NCBI GenBank assembly: GCA_003141415.1
Contig: PLLX01000164.1
Span: forward strand, 1-44,029
Length of the DNA stretch: 44,029 nucleotides
From: Bacteroidales bacterium
Lineage (GTDB): Bacteria; Bacteroidota; Bacteroidia; Bacteroidales; VadinHA17
Direction of reading: 5' to 3'
Each line of letters starts with the position of its first letter. The first letter of the stretch is position 1. Of this stretch, positions 25,219 to 34,135 are shown piece after piece. Under the pieces are notes generated by a model. The model had not been told where the DNA came from. It was given only the letters and a program-made list of their open reading frames with translations, and did no database searches. Position numbers and translations under genes: made by a program.

Positions 25219-26502
25219 ATGAAAAACTATAAGAGATTTCTGGAAGAACATAAGTTGAGAGCTGAAGATATAAATATTCAATATATTGTTGATCTGTTTA
25301 CTTCGGATATGTTAAAAGGACTGGATGGAAAAGAAAGTACTCTCCGTATGATTCCGACATACATTGAAGCTGACAATCAATTTCTTACAGACGTACCAGT
25401 AGTCGCTATCGATGCTGGCGGAACGAATTTCAGAGCTGCCCTGGTTAAATTTAATCAATTTGGGAAACTTGAAATAAGCAACCTGATAAATGCAAAGATG
25501 CCTGGTCTCGAAGGTGAAATATCAAAGGCTGAATTCTTTAAAACTATAGCAGGTTATGTTAAACCTAATGCGGAACTTTCAGACAGGATCGGATTCTGTT
25601 TTTCTTATCCGACTGAAATCTTACCTGACAAAGACGGTAAGCTTCTTCAGTTTTGCAAAGAGGTGCAGGCTCCGGAGGTCGTTGGTGAGCTGATAGGGAA
25701 AAACCTGTTAGAATACCTTGGAATGGCAGAAAAACAAATTGTTTTATTAAATGATACTGTTGCAACTCTTCTGGCAGGCAAATCAGCTTCTTTCGGTCGG
25801 GAGTATGACTCATTTATTGGTTATATACTGGGTACCGGCACAAATACGTGTTATATTGAAAACAACAGGAATATTCTGAAACTCAAAAGCCTTGATCAGG
25901 CAAAGGGCCAGATTATTAACATTGAATCAGGTGCCTTTGGGAAAGTTCCGCAAACAGACATTGATGTAGCATTTGATAATACTACTGTTAATCCGGGAAA
26001 TTACAAATTTGAAAAAATGTTCGCCGGAGGGTATTTGGGCGGACTCTGCCTGATGACCTTAAAAACAGCGGTTAAAGAAGGTGTCTTTATTGGAGCCGCA
26101 GCTTCAGGTATAATGTCAATTAATGAATTATCATCCGGAGATGTAAATAGTTTTGTTTCCAATCCCGGATCAGGATGTGGCCCATTGTCTAACCTTATGA
26201 AAGATAAGATTGATGAAGAAAACTGTATTAAAATAATAGAATGCCTGATTGATCGCTCCGCAAAACTCGTAGCGGCAAATATGGCTGCCGTGATTCTTAA
26301 AACCAATAAAGGGAAATCAGCAGAACGTCCAATATTGATTACTATTGAAGGAACTACTTTTTATAAAGTGCACAAACTGAAAAGTTATTTTGAAAAATAC
26401 CTTAAAGAGTATTTGGTAGAGGGAAACCAAAGATTTTATGAATTTACGGAAGTTCAGCAATCCAGTCTTGTTGGCGCTGCCCTGGCGGCCCTGATAAATT
26501 GA
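25219..26502 (+). CDS. Hexokinase (eukaryote-like family)
   Basis: The 427-residue kinase belongs to the hexokinase family of the actin-like ATPase fold, not to the small ROK glucokinases. The phosphate-1 motif is AIDAGGTNFRAALVKF (about 64-79); FCFSYPTE (about 126) is the sugar-binding hexokinase signature region; LNDTVATLLAG (about 176) contains the catalytic Asp; GTGTNTCYIE (about 203) is phosphate 2; and VAIEGT-like ITIEGTTFYK (about 374) is the adenosine region. It should make glucose-6-phosphate, or phosphates of mannose and related hexoses, from sugars freed by the nearby glycosidases. Hexokinases of this type are known in Bacteroides. It stands alone, with its own candidate promoter, and converges on the BASS transporter gene. 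Confidence 0.9.
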   Translation: MKNYKRFLEEHKLRAEDINIQYIVDLFTSDMLKGLDGKESTLRMIPTYIEADNQFLTDVPVVAIDAGGTNFRAALVKFNQFGKLEISNLINAKMPGLEGEISKAEFFKTIAGYVKPNAELSDRIGFCFSYPTEILPDKDGKLLQFCKEVQAPEVVGELIGKNLLEYLGMAEKQIVLLNDTVATLLAGKSASFGREYDSFIGYILGTGTNTCYIENNRNILKLKSLDQAKGQIINIESGAFGKVPQTDIDVAFDNTTVNPGNYKFEKMFAGGYLGGLCLMTLKTAVKEGVFIGAAASGIMSINELSSGDVNSFVSNPGSGCGPLSNLMKDKIDEENCIKIIECLIDRSAKLVAANMAAVILKTNKGKSAERPILITIEGTTFYKVHKLKSYFEKYLKEYLVEGNQRFYEFTEVQQSSLVGAALAALIN

Positions 26503-26509
26503 TATTATA

Positions 26510-26528
26510 CTCAAATTACCAATTGGAG
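26510..26528. terminator. Possible hairpin between convergent genes
   Basis: CTC and AATT pair with AATT and GAG around the loop ACC in the 26-base gap between hexokinase (+) and the BASS transporter (-). There is a one-base mismatch within the stem. It is well placed but weak. Confidence 0.25.
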
Positions 26529-27845
26529 CTATTCAATACCCTTTGAGTTCCTTTGTGGTATCTGATTTATAAATTCATCTTTTACAGGTTTCCCTCTCCA
26601 GAAATTAGCGAGAACAGAACCTGTCATATTCATCAGGGGACCAAAAATAGCAGGAGCCAATCCAACTGTTGCGACTTTTCCCATTTGCAATGCGAGACCC
26701 GAAGCCAATCCGCCATTTTGCATACCCACTTCAAAGGCAATTGTACGTCGGTCCTTTTCCGGCATCCCCACCAGCCACGACAACCCATAGCCGAGGCCGT
26801 AACCAGCTATGTTATGTAAGAGGCTTGTTACAAGAAGCAGAGCACCAACTTTTAAAAGACTGTCACGACCAGAAGCAGTGATAATTGTAACTATAAAGGC
26901 AATTCCCACCATTGATATTAATGAGAGAATCTTTTCCATATACTTGTTATCACCTGAAATAAATTTAGATAGAATAGTTGAGCCAATCATGGGAAGGAAG
27001 AAAAACCAGAACATCGATTTTGCAAACTGGACTATAAATGCCGTAAATCCAGCATCTTTGGATTTCGCAAAAACCAGAGTGGTAAACAGAATAATAAGCA
27101 TGTATGAAAAAAGCTGAATTACCATTGATTTCCGGGTTTCTTTGTCTTTTGAAAAGAGATTGAAAATGAATCCCGCTACTATGGGAAGAATAATCATATT
27201 CAGAATATCGAGCATCATGCTCCAGAACTTTACTTCAATATATTGTCCTCCAAGCCATTTCATAAGCAAGGGGGTCACCAGGGGGGAAAGCAGCGTTGAA
27301 ATTGCACCAATTGTAACAGCCAATGCCAGATTAGCCTTAGCCAGAAATGACATCACATTCGACGCCAATCCGCTTGGAACACAACCTATTAAAATGATAC
27401 CAGCAGAAATTTCAGGAGGAAAATGGAAAAGACCGGCAATTGTAAAGCCTACAAGAGGCATAATCATATAATGTGAGAATACTCCAATGAAAACTCCCCT
27501 TGGCATTTTTATAACACCTGTGAAATCTTTGAAACTCATTTGCGAACCCATGCCAAACATAATGATTTGCAAGAGAGGCACTATCAGTTTCTTTAGTTGA
27601 AAATTACCTGCTGAAATAAAATATTGTGGATAAAACATTGAGGCAATAACTGCGGTAAAGATCCATAATGTGTAGGAAAAACCCTTAAATTTATGAAATC
27701 CTCTAACAGCTAATGCAAGTGTAATGAACCCTGTTATAAGCAGAAGGCCTGTCACACAAAAGCTCCCGGTCAGATAAGATATCCCTGAACCTAAAATAAA
27801 TAAAGCAGAAAGAAACAATAAGACACGGTACAACTTATTTTTCAT
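26529..27845 (-). CDS. BASS-family (bile acid:sodium symporter-like) transporter
   Basis: The 438-residue integral membrane protein has about ten hydrophobic segments, beginning with YRVLLFLSALFILGSGISYL. The BASS core shows GMGSQMSFKDF (about 96), IMPLVGFTIAGLF, the substrate-site loop GCVPSGLASNVMSFLAKANLAL (about 153-174; GCxPGG type in the family, here GCVPSGLASN), and the second repeat VGMQNGGLASGLALQ (about 366-380). The internal repeat of these two loops is characteristic. Members carry organic anions, pantoate, pyruvate or bile acids with sodium. An unusually long N-terminal stretch of about 90 residues with extra hydrophobic segments precedes the core. The substrate is unknown; it stands alone between hexokinase and the GH16 gene. 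Confidence 0.85.
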   Translation of the reverse strand: MKNKLYRVLLFLSALFILGSGISYLTGSFCVTGLLLITGFITLALAVRGFHKFKGFSYTLWIFTAVIASMFYPQYFISAGNFQLKKLIVPLLQIIMFGMGSQMSFKDFTGVIKMPRGVFIGVFSHYMIMPLVGFTIAGLFHFPPEISAGIILIGCVPSGLASNVMSFLAKANLALAVTIGAISTLLSPLVTPLLMKWLGGQYIEVKFWSMMLDILNMIILPIVAGFIFNLFSKDKETRKSMVIQLFSYMLIILFTTLVFAKSKDAGFTAFIVQFAKSMFWFFFLPMIGSTILSKFISGDNKYMEKILSLISMVGIAFIVTIITASGRDSLLKVGALLLVTSLLHNIAGYGLGYGLSWLVGMPEKDRRTIAFEVGMQNGGLASGLALQMGKVATVGLAPAIFGPLMNMTGSVLANFWRGKPVKDEFINQIPQRNSKGIE

Positions 27846-28004
27846 TTTGAATTTCGGATTATGGATTAAATATACTGATTAGGTCCCAAACTGGTGTTTA
27901 GGTTAAACATAATTAACATCTCTAATTTAAAAAAATCAAAAAGAAAATTCTATCTTGGTTTCTGAATGATAGTGAATAATTTACCTTGGAATATTACCTG
28001 ATAT

Positions 28005-29204
28005 ATGTACAATAATAAGCTTTCAGGATCGGTTTTAGTCATAACTTTTTCTGTCGGTTTGCTTTATATGTTTTCCTGCAGCAAAGGAAGTGATCCGGGT
28101 CCCACGTTAAGCATTCAGGATGTTTCCAAGGTTAGAAACACCACGGAATCAACAATGAAATTTCATTTAATCCTCAGTAAACCAGCAACAAATACAGTTT
28201 CTGTTGATTACGTTTTGGTAGATGGAACAGCGATTTCTCAGGCAGATTTTGTGTCGGCAAAGGGAACTGTTTCAATTCCTGAAAATCAAACGGAGACAAC
28301 AATTGATGTTATTATCAAAGGTGATCCTCTTAATGTACGTCAGCCGAATTTGCAGTTTACTGTTAATTTAAGCAATCCGCAATACTGTACTATTATCACT
28401 GCTTCAGCAAAAGGTACAATAATAACCGAAGATGGCACTTATTTGTTAACTGATAGCACTGGGTATAAAACACCGTTAACTTACCCGGGGTATACGCTGG
28501 TATGGAGTGATGAATTCTCCGGAAACAGTTTGGATTTAAATAATTGGAACCAGGAAATAGGCAATGGAAGCGGTGGCTGGGGAAATAATGAACTGGAGTC
28601 TTATACCAATAGTCTGAAGAATACTTTTGTATCAAACGGCAATTTAATTATTGAGGCCAGGAGAGAGTCTATTGATACCTATAATTATACTTCAGGAAGA
28701 ATGACTACTCAGGACAAAAAGTTCTTCAAATTCGGACGTATTGATATCAGAGCAAAATTACCTGTTGGTAAAGGTATGTGGCCTGCGTTATGGATGCTGG
28801 GAACAAACATATCTTCTGCGGGATGGCCTGCCTGTGGCGAAATTGACAACATGGAGTTGATCGGTACTACTCCTGCAACAGTATCTGGTACTATGCATTG
28901 GAGTAATGCAGGCGGCTCACACGCATCTAAAGGAGCAAACTATTCTTTGTCATCGGGCGATTTTTCAAAAGAATTTCATGTTTTTAGTATTGCATGGGCA
29001 CAGAATAACATGCAATGGTTTGTTGATGACCAGAAATATCTTGATATTTCAATCTCCGATTTGGGTGCTGCCAATTATCCGTTCAATTCGGATCTGTTTT
29101 TCATATTCAATGTAGCTGTGGGGGGCAACTGGCCAGGCTCACCGGATTACACCACAGAATTTCCGCAAAGAATGTTCGTTGATTATATCCGTGTATTTCA
29201 ATAA
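28005..29204 (+). CDS. GH16 beta-glucanase (laminarinase-type) lipoprotein with N-terminal Calx-beta-like domain
   Basis: The 399-residue protein has a lipoprotein signal peptide with the lipobox before Cys25 (MFSCSKGSD). Residues about 35-140 look like a Calx-beta domain (VDYVLVDGTAISQADFVSAK, GTVSIPENQTE). The GH16 domain starts at YTLVWSDEFSG and ends at RMFVDYIRVFQ; the active-site motif GEIDNMELIG supplies nucleophile, helper Asp and acid/base (ExDxxE type). The aromatic-rich stretch MWPALWMLG is also typical of laminarinases. It should cut beta-1,3(1,4)-glucan at the cell surface. No SusC/SusD genes are near. The freed glucose could be used by the hexokinase upstream. Its gap of 159 bases upstream has no clear full promoter; TATCTTGG at 27951 is a weak -7 candidate. 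Confidence 0.88.
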   Translation: MYNNKLSGSVLVITFSVGLLYMFSCSKGSDPGPTLSIQDVSKVRNTTESTMKFHLILSKPATNTVSVDYVLVDGTAISQADFVSAKGTVSIPENQTETTIDVIIKGDPLNVRQPNLQFTVNLSNPQYCTIITASAKGTIITEDGTYLLTDSTGYKTPLTYPGYTLVWSDEFSGNSLDLNNWNQEIGNGSGGWGNNELESYTNSLKNTFVSNGNLIIEARRESIDTYNYTSGRMTTQDKKFFKFGRIDIRAKLPVGKGMWPALWMLGTNISSAGWPACGEIDNMELIGTTPATVSGTMHWSNAGGSHASKGANYSLSSGDFSKEFHVFSIAWAQNNMQWFVDDQKYLDISISDLGAANYPFNSDLFFIFNVAVGGNWPGSPDYTTEFPQRMFVDYIRVFQ

Positions 29205-29213
29205 GCAGAAATA

Positions 29214-29285
29214 AAAACAAAAGACAAAAGTAAAAAGACGAAAGTAAAAGGCTTAATGTCAGACAACAAGACAAAAGGTTAATTG
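29214..29285. repeat. A-rich ACAAAAG microrepeat run
   Basis: The gap after the GH16 gene has ACAAAAGACAAAAGTAAAAA, GACGAAAGTAAAAGG and AGACAACAAGACAAAAGG units. The first is identical to the core of the run at 241-285. It lies 20 bases before the ribokinase start. Function is unknown. Confidence 0.55.
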
Positions 29286-29304
29286 AACATAAAGTAAATA
29301 TTCA

Positions 29305-30204
29305 ATGAGCAGAATAATTGTAATCGGGAGTTCAAATACTGATATGGTAATAAAAACTGAAAAACTCCCCGCCCCGGGTGAGACAATCCTGGGAGGAATT
29401 TTCCTCATGAATCCGGGCGGAAAAGGTGCAAATCAGGCGGTAGCTGCTGCTCGTCTTGGTGGAAAAGTCACTTTTATAACAAAAAGGGGCAATGATTTAT
29501 TTGGAAATCAGGCTGTTGGTTTACTAATGAGAGAAGGTATTGATACCCAGTATATTGTTAAAGATATTGAATTTCCTTCAGGAGTTGCTTTGATCACTGT
29601 TGATTCAGCCGGTGAAAATAGCATAGTTGTTGCCCCGGGCTCAAATGGCAACCTGCTAGAGGAAGATATTCCGGCAGAGATATTCGAAACTTGTAAATTT
29701 GAAATTCTCCTTCTTCAACTGGAGATTCCAATAAACACAGTTGAATATTCTGCAGTTACAGCATCAGAACATGGTATTAAAGTAATCCTTAATCCCGCTC
29801 CTGCATGTAAGTTATCCGATAATCTGCTTAAACATACGTGGCTGATAACTCCGAATGAAACTGAAGCAGAAGCTATCACCGGAATGACGATTACAGATAT
29901 TCCTTCAGTAGAAAGAGCCTCAGCGCTGCTTCAGGAAAGAGGCGTTAAAAACGTAATCATAACATTGGGGCAGACAGGAGCTTTTGTTAAGTCAGAAAAT
30001 TATACAGGATTAATCCCCGGAGTAAAGGTTAATCCTGTCGACACCACTGCTGCTGGCGATGTATTCAATGGAGCACTCGCTGTTGCTATATCGGAAGGGA
30101 ATGCCCTTAATGATGCGGTTATTTTTGCTAACAAAGCCGCCTCAATTTCGGTGACTCGTATGGGAGCCCAGGCTTCTGCACCGTATAGAAATGAAATTAA
30201 ATAA
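29305..30204 (+). CDS. rbsK: Ribokinase
   Basis: The 299-residue PfkB-family kinase closely follows the ribokinase pattern: GSSNTDMVIKTEKLPAPGET at the start, NPGGKGANQAVAAARLGG (about 35-52), and the C-terminal signature DTTAAGDVFNGALAVAI (about 247) with catalytic Asp. The DTTAAGD form is also found in E. coli RbsK. ITPNETEAEAITG (about 178) is the usual ribokinase segment. It makes ribose-5-phosphate in the cytoplasm. It is followed by a nucleoside hydrolase gene after 10 bases, an ADP-ribosylglycohydrolase and a sugar permease, all of which would feed it with ribose. Confidence 0.92.
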   Translation: MSRIIVIGSSNTDMVIKTEKLPAPGETILGGIFLMNPGGKGANQAVAAARLGGKVTFITKRGNDLFGNQAVGLLMREGIDTQYIVKDIEFPSGVALITVDSAGENSIVVAPGSNGNLLEEDIPAEIFETCKFEILLLQLEIPINTVEYSAVTASEHGIKVILNPAPACKLSDNLLKHTWLITPNETEAEAITGMTITDIPSVERASALLQERGVKNVIITLGQTGAFVKSENYTGLIPGVKVNPVDTTAAGDVFNGALAVAISEGNALNDAVIFANKAASISVTRMGAQASAPYRNEIK

Positions 30205-30214
30205 TTGTCATCTC

Positions 30215-31234
30215 ATGAAAAAAGTCTCATTATTAGTATTGATCATCTTATTAATATTCTGGAATTGTGCAAATCAATCAATGATAAAAAATGATAAAGT
30301 AGTTAAGATCATTTTCGATACCGATTTAGGTCCCGATTATGATGATGTAGGTGCACTTGCATTTTTACATTGTATGGCAGATAGCGGGAGAGCTGAAATC
30401 CTTGCGACCGTTTCATCAAATAAACACAACATGGTCGCTCCTGCAATAAATGTTATTAATACTTATTTTGGAAGGGGCGATTTACCTGTTGGAGCTCCAA
30501 AAACCGAAGGAGTTAATCTCGGATCCTCTCAACACTGGGCAGATTCAATAGTTGAAAAGTACCCTCATTCAATAAATTCTACCTCGGAAGTTGCAGATGC
30601 CGTTAATATTTACAGGAAAATTCTTAGTATTCAACCTGATAATAGTGTAACAATTATTACTGTCGGGTTTCTGACTAATCTCAACAACCTTCTTAAGTCA
30701 AAACCCGATGACCTCTCTCCTCTCACAGGTAAAGAACTTATAATCAAGAAAGTAAAAAGATTAGTATCAATGGCCGGAAGGTTTCCTGCTGGAAAGGAGT
30801 TCAATATATACATGGATTCTACTGCCTCAAAATTTGTTTATGAAAACTGGCCAGGCGAAATCATTTTTACCGGCTTCGAAATTGGCGCTGAAATTCATAC
30901 CGGGTTAAAATTGATAAAATCTGATATAAAAAACAGTCCTGTGAAAGACGTTTTCAGAATAAGTATTCCTCTCTCCGCAGAAGACAAAGAGGGAAGAATG
31001 AGCTGGGACGAAACTGCTGCATTAATAGGAGTTTATGGAACTGATGGCTTCTTCGACACTGTTAAAGGGAAAATTATCGTTAATCCTGACGGGAGTAACA
31101 CCTGGGAAAATAGCCCAGACGGAAAACAATCTTATGTAAAACTGAAAATACCTGTTCCACAGATAAGTTCATTTATTGAGGAGAGGATGATGCATGTACC
31201 ATTAGAGAAAATGCCAAAAACATCAGGAGAATAA
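30215..31234 (+). CDS. Exported inosine-uridine-type nucleoside hydrolase
   Basis: From the ATG at 30215 the protein has 339 residues and starts with a signal peptide, MKKVSLLVLIILLIFWNC; the earlier in-frame ATG at 30191 overlaps the ribokinase gene and places eight polar residues before the signal, so I prefer the later one. Cys18 may be a lipid anchor but the preceding Asn makes the lipobox poor. The calcium site DTDLGPDYDD (about 35-44) is the nucleoside hydrolase signature. Later, MAGRFPAGKEFNIYMDSTAS and SWDETAAL with a terminal Asp-Glu match the fold. The enzyme hydrolyses nucleosides to base and ribose, here outside the cytoplasm. It fits with the ribokinase, the ADP-ribosylglycohydrolase and the permease in one module. 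Confidence 0.87.
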   Translation: MKKVSLLVLIILLIFWNCANQSMIKNDKVVKIIFDTDLGPDYDDVGALAFLHCMADSGRAEILATVSSNKHNMVAPAINVINTYFGRGDLPVGAPKTEGVNLGSSQHWADSIVEKYPHSINSTSEVADAVNIYRKILSIQPDNSVTIITVGFLTNLNNLLKSKPDDLSPLTGKELIIKKVKRLVSMAGRFPAGKEFNIYMDSTASKFVYENWPGEIIFTGFEIGAEIHTGLKLIKSDIKNSPVKDVFRISIPLSAEDKEGRMSWDETAALIGVYGTDGFFDTVKGKIIVNPDGSNTWENSPDGKQSYVKLKIPVPQISSFIEERMMHVPLEKMPKTSGE

Positions 31235-31260
31235 TTTTAAAAGGAAGAACAATCGAACAG

Positions 31261-31416
31261 GAAAGTAAGAACTTTTTAATTGAAGCTCTTCGCAGCAAGC
31301 TACGAAGAATCTTCGATCCCCTAAGGTAAATTCTTAATGCTCGCTGACTCCGCAGCAAGCAACGGAGAATGCGCTCGCGGGGATTCAACAATCGTTTGTT
31401 CAAATGTTCTTGCTTC
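31261..31416. repeat. Nested palindromic element with two related hairpins
   Basis: Outer arms GAAAGTAAGAAC (31261-31272) and GTTCTTGCTTC (31406-31416) are imperfect inverted repeats. Inside are two hairpins 60 bases apart sharing CGCAGCAAGC: 31288-31307 (CTTCG with CGAAG) and 31348-31367 (CTCCG with CGGAG). GATCCCC (31315-31321) pairs with GGGGATT (31379-31385). The element fills the 227-base gap between the nucleoside hydrolase and ADP-ribosylglycohydrolase genes and has no coding sequence. It resembles a degenerate, non-autonomous REP/MITE-like unit; an RNA function is not excluded. Confidence 0.6.
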
Positions 31417-31461
31417 ATTATGGCATTAGTTTAGTGTAACCGATATAAATTAGACCTGTTT

Positions 31462-33081
31462 ATGAAAAGAGAAATTTTTGTTTTAGCCTTTATTGCAGGA
31501 TTAATTGTAATTGCTTCCTGTAAAAACTCATCCGACGGTTTCAGAACTATAAAACCTGAAGTTTTAAAAGATAAAATTGCTGGAGGCTGGGCTGGAAAGA
31601 TGATAGGTGTCACCTACGGTGCTCCAACAGAGTTCAGGGCTCAGGATAAAATCTTTGAAGATTCAATTAAGTGGAAGCCATCTGATATTAAGGGTAGTCT
31701 CTGGCAGGACGATGTTTATGTTCAGCTTACATTCCTGATGTCAATGGACAAGTTTGGGATTGATACACCTGCAAAGAAATTCCAGGAGATGTTCGCAAAA
31801 GCCGGGTATCCGCTATGGCATGCAAATATGCAGGCCAGGAAAAATTATTATGACAGTATTTTTGTCCCTGCCTCCGGAAGCCCTGAAAATAATCTCCACG
31901 CTGATGATATTGATTTTCAGATCGAAGCTGACTATATCGGTTTCATGTGTCCGGGAATGCCTAAAACAGGTTCAGCTATTGCACAAAAGATTGGTCATAT
32001 TATGAACTACGGTGACGGAGTATACGGCGGCATTTTTGTCGGAGCTCTTTACTCTGAAGCATTTTTTGAATCAAAAATTCTTAAGGTAATTGAAAAAGCT
32101 TTGAGGTCAATACCGGCAGAAAGCGATTACTTTAAAATAATAAACGACATTATTAAACTCCATCAGCAATATCCATCCGACTGGCAGCTTGCCTGGAAAG
32201 AGATTGAAGCCAAGTGGGGAGATGTTGATATTTGCGGTGCAGGTTCAACCTTTAATATTGATGCCAAATTGAATGGAGCTTTCATTGTTATGGGGTTGTT
32301 GTATGGAGAAGGTGACCCTATGAAGACACTTGAAATCACAACCCGTTGCGGTCAGGATTCTGACTGTAATCCATCAAATGCAATGGCTGTTCTCGGAGTA
32401 ATAAAAGGTTTCAGCGGTTTACCCATAGATATGCAGAATGGAGTAAAAGTCATGGGCGATTCAATCTTTATAAATACAACTTACTCTTTTAATTCTGCGG
32501 TAACCAGTACTGAAAAATATGCACGTGATCTTATACTTAGAGAAGGCGGCAAGATAAATGAAAAGAATATTATGATTAAAACCCAGGAGCCGGTTGCCCC
32601 GGTTACAGAAGTTTCTTTTCCAAATGTGGTATTTGATAAAACAGTATCGGTTTTTGATAAAGACGGATGGTTATTTAAAGGCAACTGGAAAGCCTTCGAA
32701 ACAGTTTCAGAAAGAGATAATAAGGTCACTAAACAGTCGATGTATGCAGAAAAAGCCGGCGACGAGCTTGTTATTGATTTCAGAGGAACAGGGATTTCCA
32801 TTGAAGGGAACTGGTATAAAGATGGTGGTAAAGCTGATATATTTGTTGACGGGAATCTTCATAGAAGTATCGACACTTACTACAATTTTGCCAATCAGCA
32901 ACATACAGTAAGCATATGGCATGTTCTGAATCTGCAACCGGGTGATCATAAGGTAAGAATTGTTGTAAAAGGAGAAAAACGACCTGAATCCGCCGGAACA
33001 AGGGTCTATATTACCTCAGCAACAATTTTCACGACAGCGCCAAAGAAAAATGAATCGTGGAAATTCTCTTTTGAAAATTAA
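31462..33081 (+). CDS. ADP-ribosylglycohydrolase-family lipoprotein with C-terminal beta domain
   Basis: The 539-residue lipoprotein has the lipobox IASC with Cys20. The ADP-ribosylglycohydrolase (DraG/ARH) domain covers about 30-345: IAGGWAGKMIGVTYGAPTEF, the Asp pair 83-84 in WQDDVYVQLTF, and the second metal motif TRCGQDSDCNPSNAMAVLG with Asp299 and Asp301, so both metal-binding sets are kept. Residues about 390-530 form a separate beta-rich domain (WLFKGNWKAFETVS, DLVID-type strands, GDHKVRIVVKG) that resembles a carbohydrate-binding jelly roll. The family cleaves N- or O-glycosidic bonds to ADP-ribose. Location outside the cytoplasm, between a nucleoside hydrolase and a sugar permease, suggests release of ribose from extracellular nucleotide-derived sugars rather than protein de-modification. 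The exact substrate is unproven. Confidence 0.85.
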   Translation: MKREIFVLAFIAGLIVIASCKNSSDGFRTIKPEVLKDKIAGGWAGKMIGVTYGAPTEFRAQDKIFEDSIKWKPSDIKGSLWQDDVYVQLTFLMSMDKFGIDTPAKKFQEMFAKAGYPLWHANMQARKNYYDSIFVPASGSPENNLHADDIDFQIEADYIGFMCPGMPKTGSAIAQKIGHIMNYGDGVYGGIFVGALYSEAFFESKILKVIEKALRSIPAESDYFKIINDIIKLHQQYPSDWQLAWKEIEAKWGDVDICGAGSTFNIDAKLNGAFIVMGLLYGEGDPMKTLEITTRCGQDSDCNPSNAMAVLGVIKGFSGLPIDMQNGVKVMGDSIFINTTYSFNSAVTSTEKYARDLILREGGKINEKNIMIKTQEPVAPVTEVSFPNVVFDKTVSVFDKDGWLFKGNWKAFETVSERDNKVTKQSMYAEKAGDELVIDFRGTGISIEGNWYKDGGKADIFVDGNLHRSIDTYYNFANQQHTVSIWHVLNLQPGDHKVRIVVKGEKRPESAGTRVYITSATIFTTAPKKNESWKFSFEN

Positions 33082-33114
33082 AACTTCAAACTTTAAACTC
33101 AAAACTCTTTTATC

Positions 33115-34113
33115 ATGTTCATACCACAAAGTTACACGCTCGCCATAATTCTTTGTATTATAACAATGATCTGCTGGGGTTCATGGGGAAATACCCAGAA
33201 GCTGACAGGTAAATCATGGCGTTTTGAACTTTTTTACTGGGATTATGCCTTAGGTATTCTTCTGTTTTCAGTTTTACTTGGTTTTACCCTCGGCAGCTCG
33301 GGCGAAAGCGGACGAGGGTTTATCCAGGATATAAAACAGGCTGAACCACACAATATTTTGCACGCTATGATTGGTGGCGTAATCTTTAATGCCTCCAACA
33401 TATTACTTGTGGCAGCGATGGCAATTGCCGGGATGGCTGTTGCATTTCCGGTTGGGGTTGGAATTGCCCTGGTGCTGGGTGTTATTATCAATTATGTTTT
33501 TGCTCCGCATGGTAATGCAAACATACTATTCGGAGGTGTTGCATTGGTTGTTGTAGCAATTATTATCGATGCCGTCGCATATAAAAAACATAGTCTCTCT
33601 TTAAAGAAGGTTTCAGGAAAAGGAGTTTCACTTTCTATATCAGCCGGTATTCTCATGGCTCTTTTCTATCGTTTTGTAGCAAGTTCAATGGTTTCCAGTT
33701 TTGAGGCACCGGAAGCTGGAAAACTGACCCCATATTCAGCAATATTCTTTTTTGCAATTGGAGTGTTTTTAAGCAATCTCCTTTTCAACTACCTGATAAT
33801 GAAGCGACCTTTTGAAGGGAAACCTCTCACATTTAAGGATTATACGAAAGGAAGCTTTGATGTCCATCTTAATGGTGTGCTTGGAGGTGTAATCTGGAAC
33901 ATTGGAATGTCAATGAGTATCATTGCTTCAGGTAAGGCCGGATTTGCGATATCATACGGTTTAGGACAAGGGGCCACTCTTATTGCTGCACTATGGGGAG
34001 TATTTATCTGGAAGGAATTCAAAGGAGCATCAAAATCGGTTAACACCTTGATATTCTTTATGTTTATTGCATATTTAGCAGGGTTGGCATTGCTGGTTTA
34101 TGCAGGAGCGTAA
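33115..34113 (+). CDS. GRP/RhaT-like sugar permease (drug/metabolite transporter superfamily)
   Basis: The 332-residue membrane protein has ten predicted hydrophobic segments, beginning YTLAIILCIITMICWGSWGN. The WGSWGNTQKL stretch and the segment FPVGVGIALVLGVIINYVF near 115 fit the glucose/ribose porter (GRP) and rhamnose transporter branch of the DMT superfamily. Two similar five-helix halves are visible. It is likely an inner-membrane proton-coupled sugar uptake protein. It closes the ribokinase, nucleoside hydrolase, ADP-ribosylglycohydrolase set, 33 bases after the last, so ribose is its most likely cargo. It converges on mqo with only 22 bases between, and I see no terminator there. Confidence 0.82.
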   Translation: MFIPQSYTLAIILCIITMICWGSWGNTQKLTGKSWRFELFYWDYALGILLFSVLLGFTLGSSGESGRGFIQDIKQAEPHNILHAMIGGVIFNASNILLVAAMAIAGMAVAFPVGVGIALVLGVIINYVFAPHGNANILFGGVALVVVAIIIDAVAYKKHSLSLKKVSGKGVSLSISAGILMALFYRFVASSMVSSFEAPEAGKLTPYSAIFFFAIGVFLSNLLFNYLIMKRPFEGKPLTFKDYTKGSFDVHLNGVLGGVIWNIGMSMSIIASGKAGFAISYGLGQGATLIAALWGVFIWKEFKGASKSVNTLIFFMFIAYLAGLALLVYAGA

Positions 34114-34135
34114 CTTCCCTAAAGGACAACTATTT

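Noticed and set aside
31261..31416. Hairpin element as a tRNA or known riboswitch
   Set aside because: No cloverleaf, no T-loop GTTCGANTC in the right place, and no riboswitch core that I recognise.
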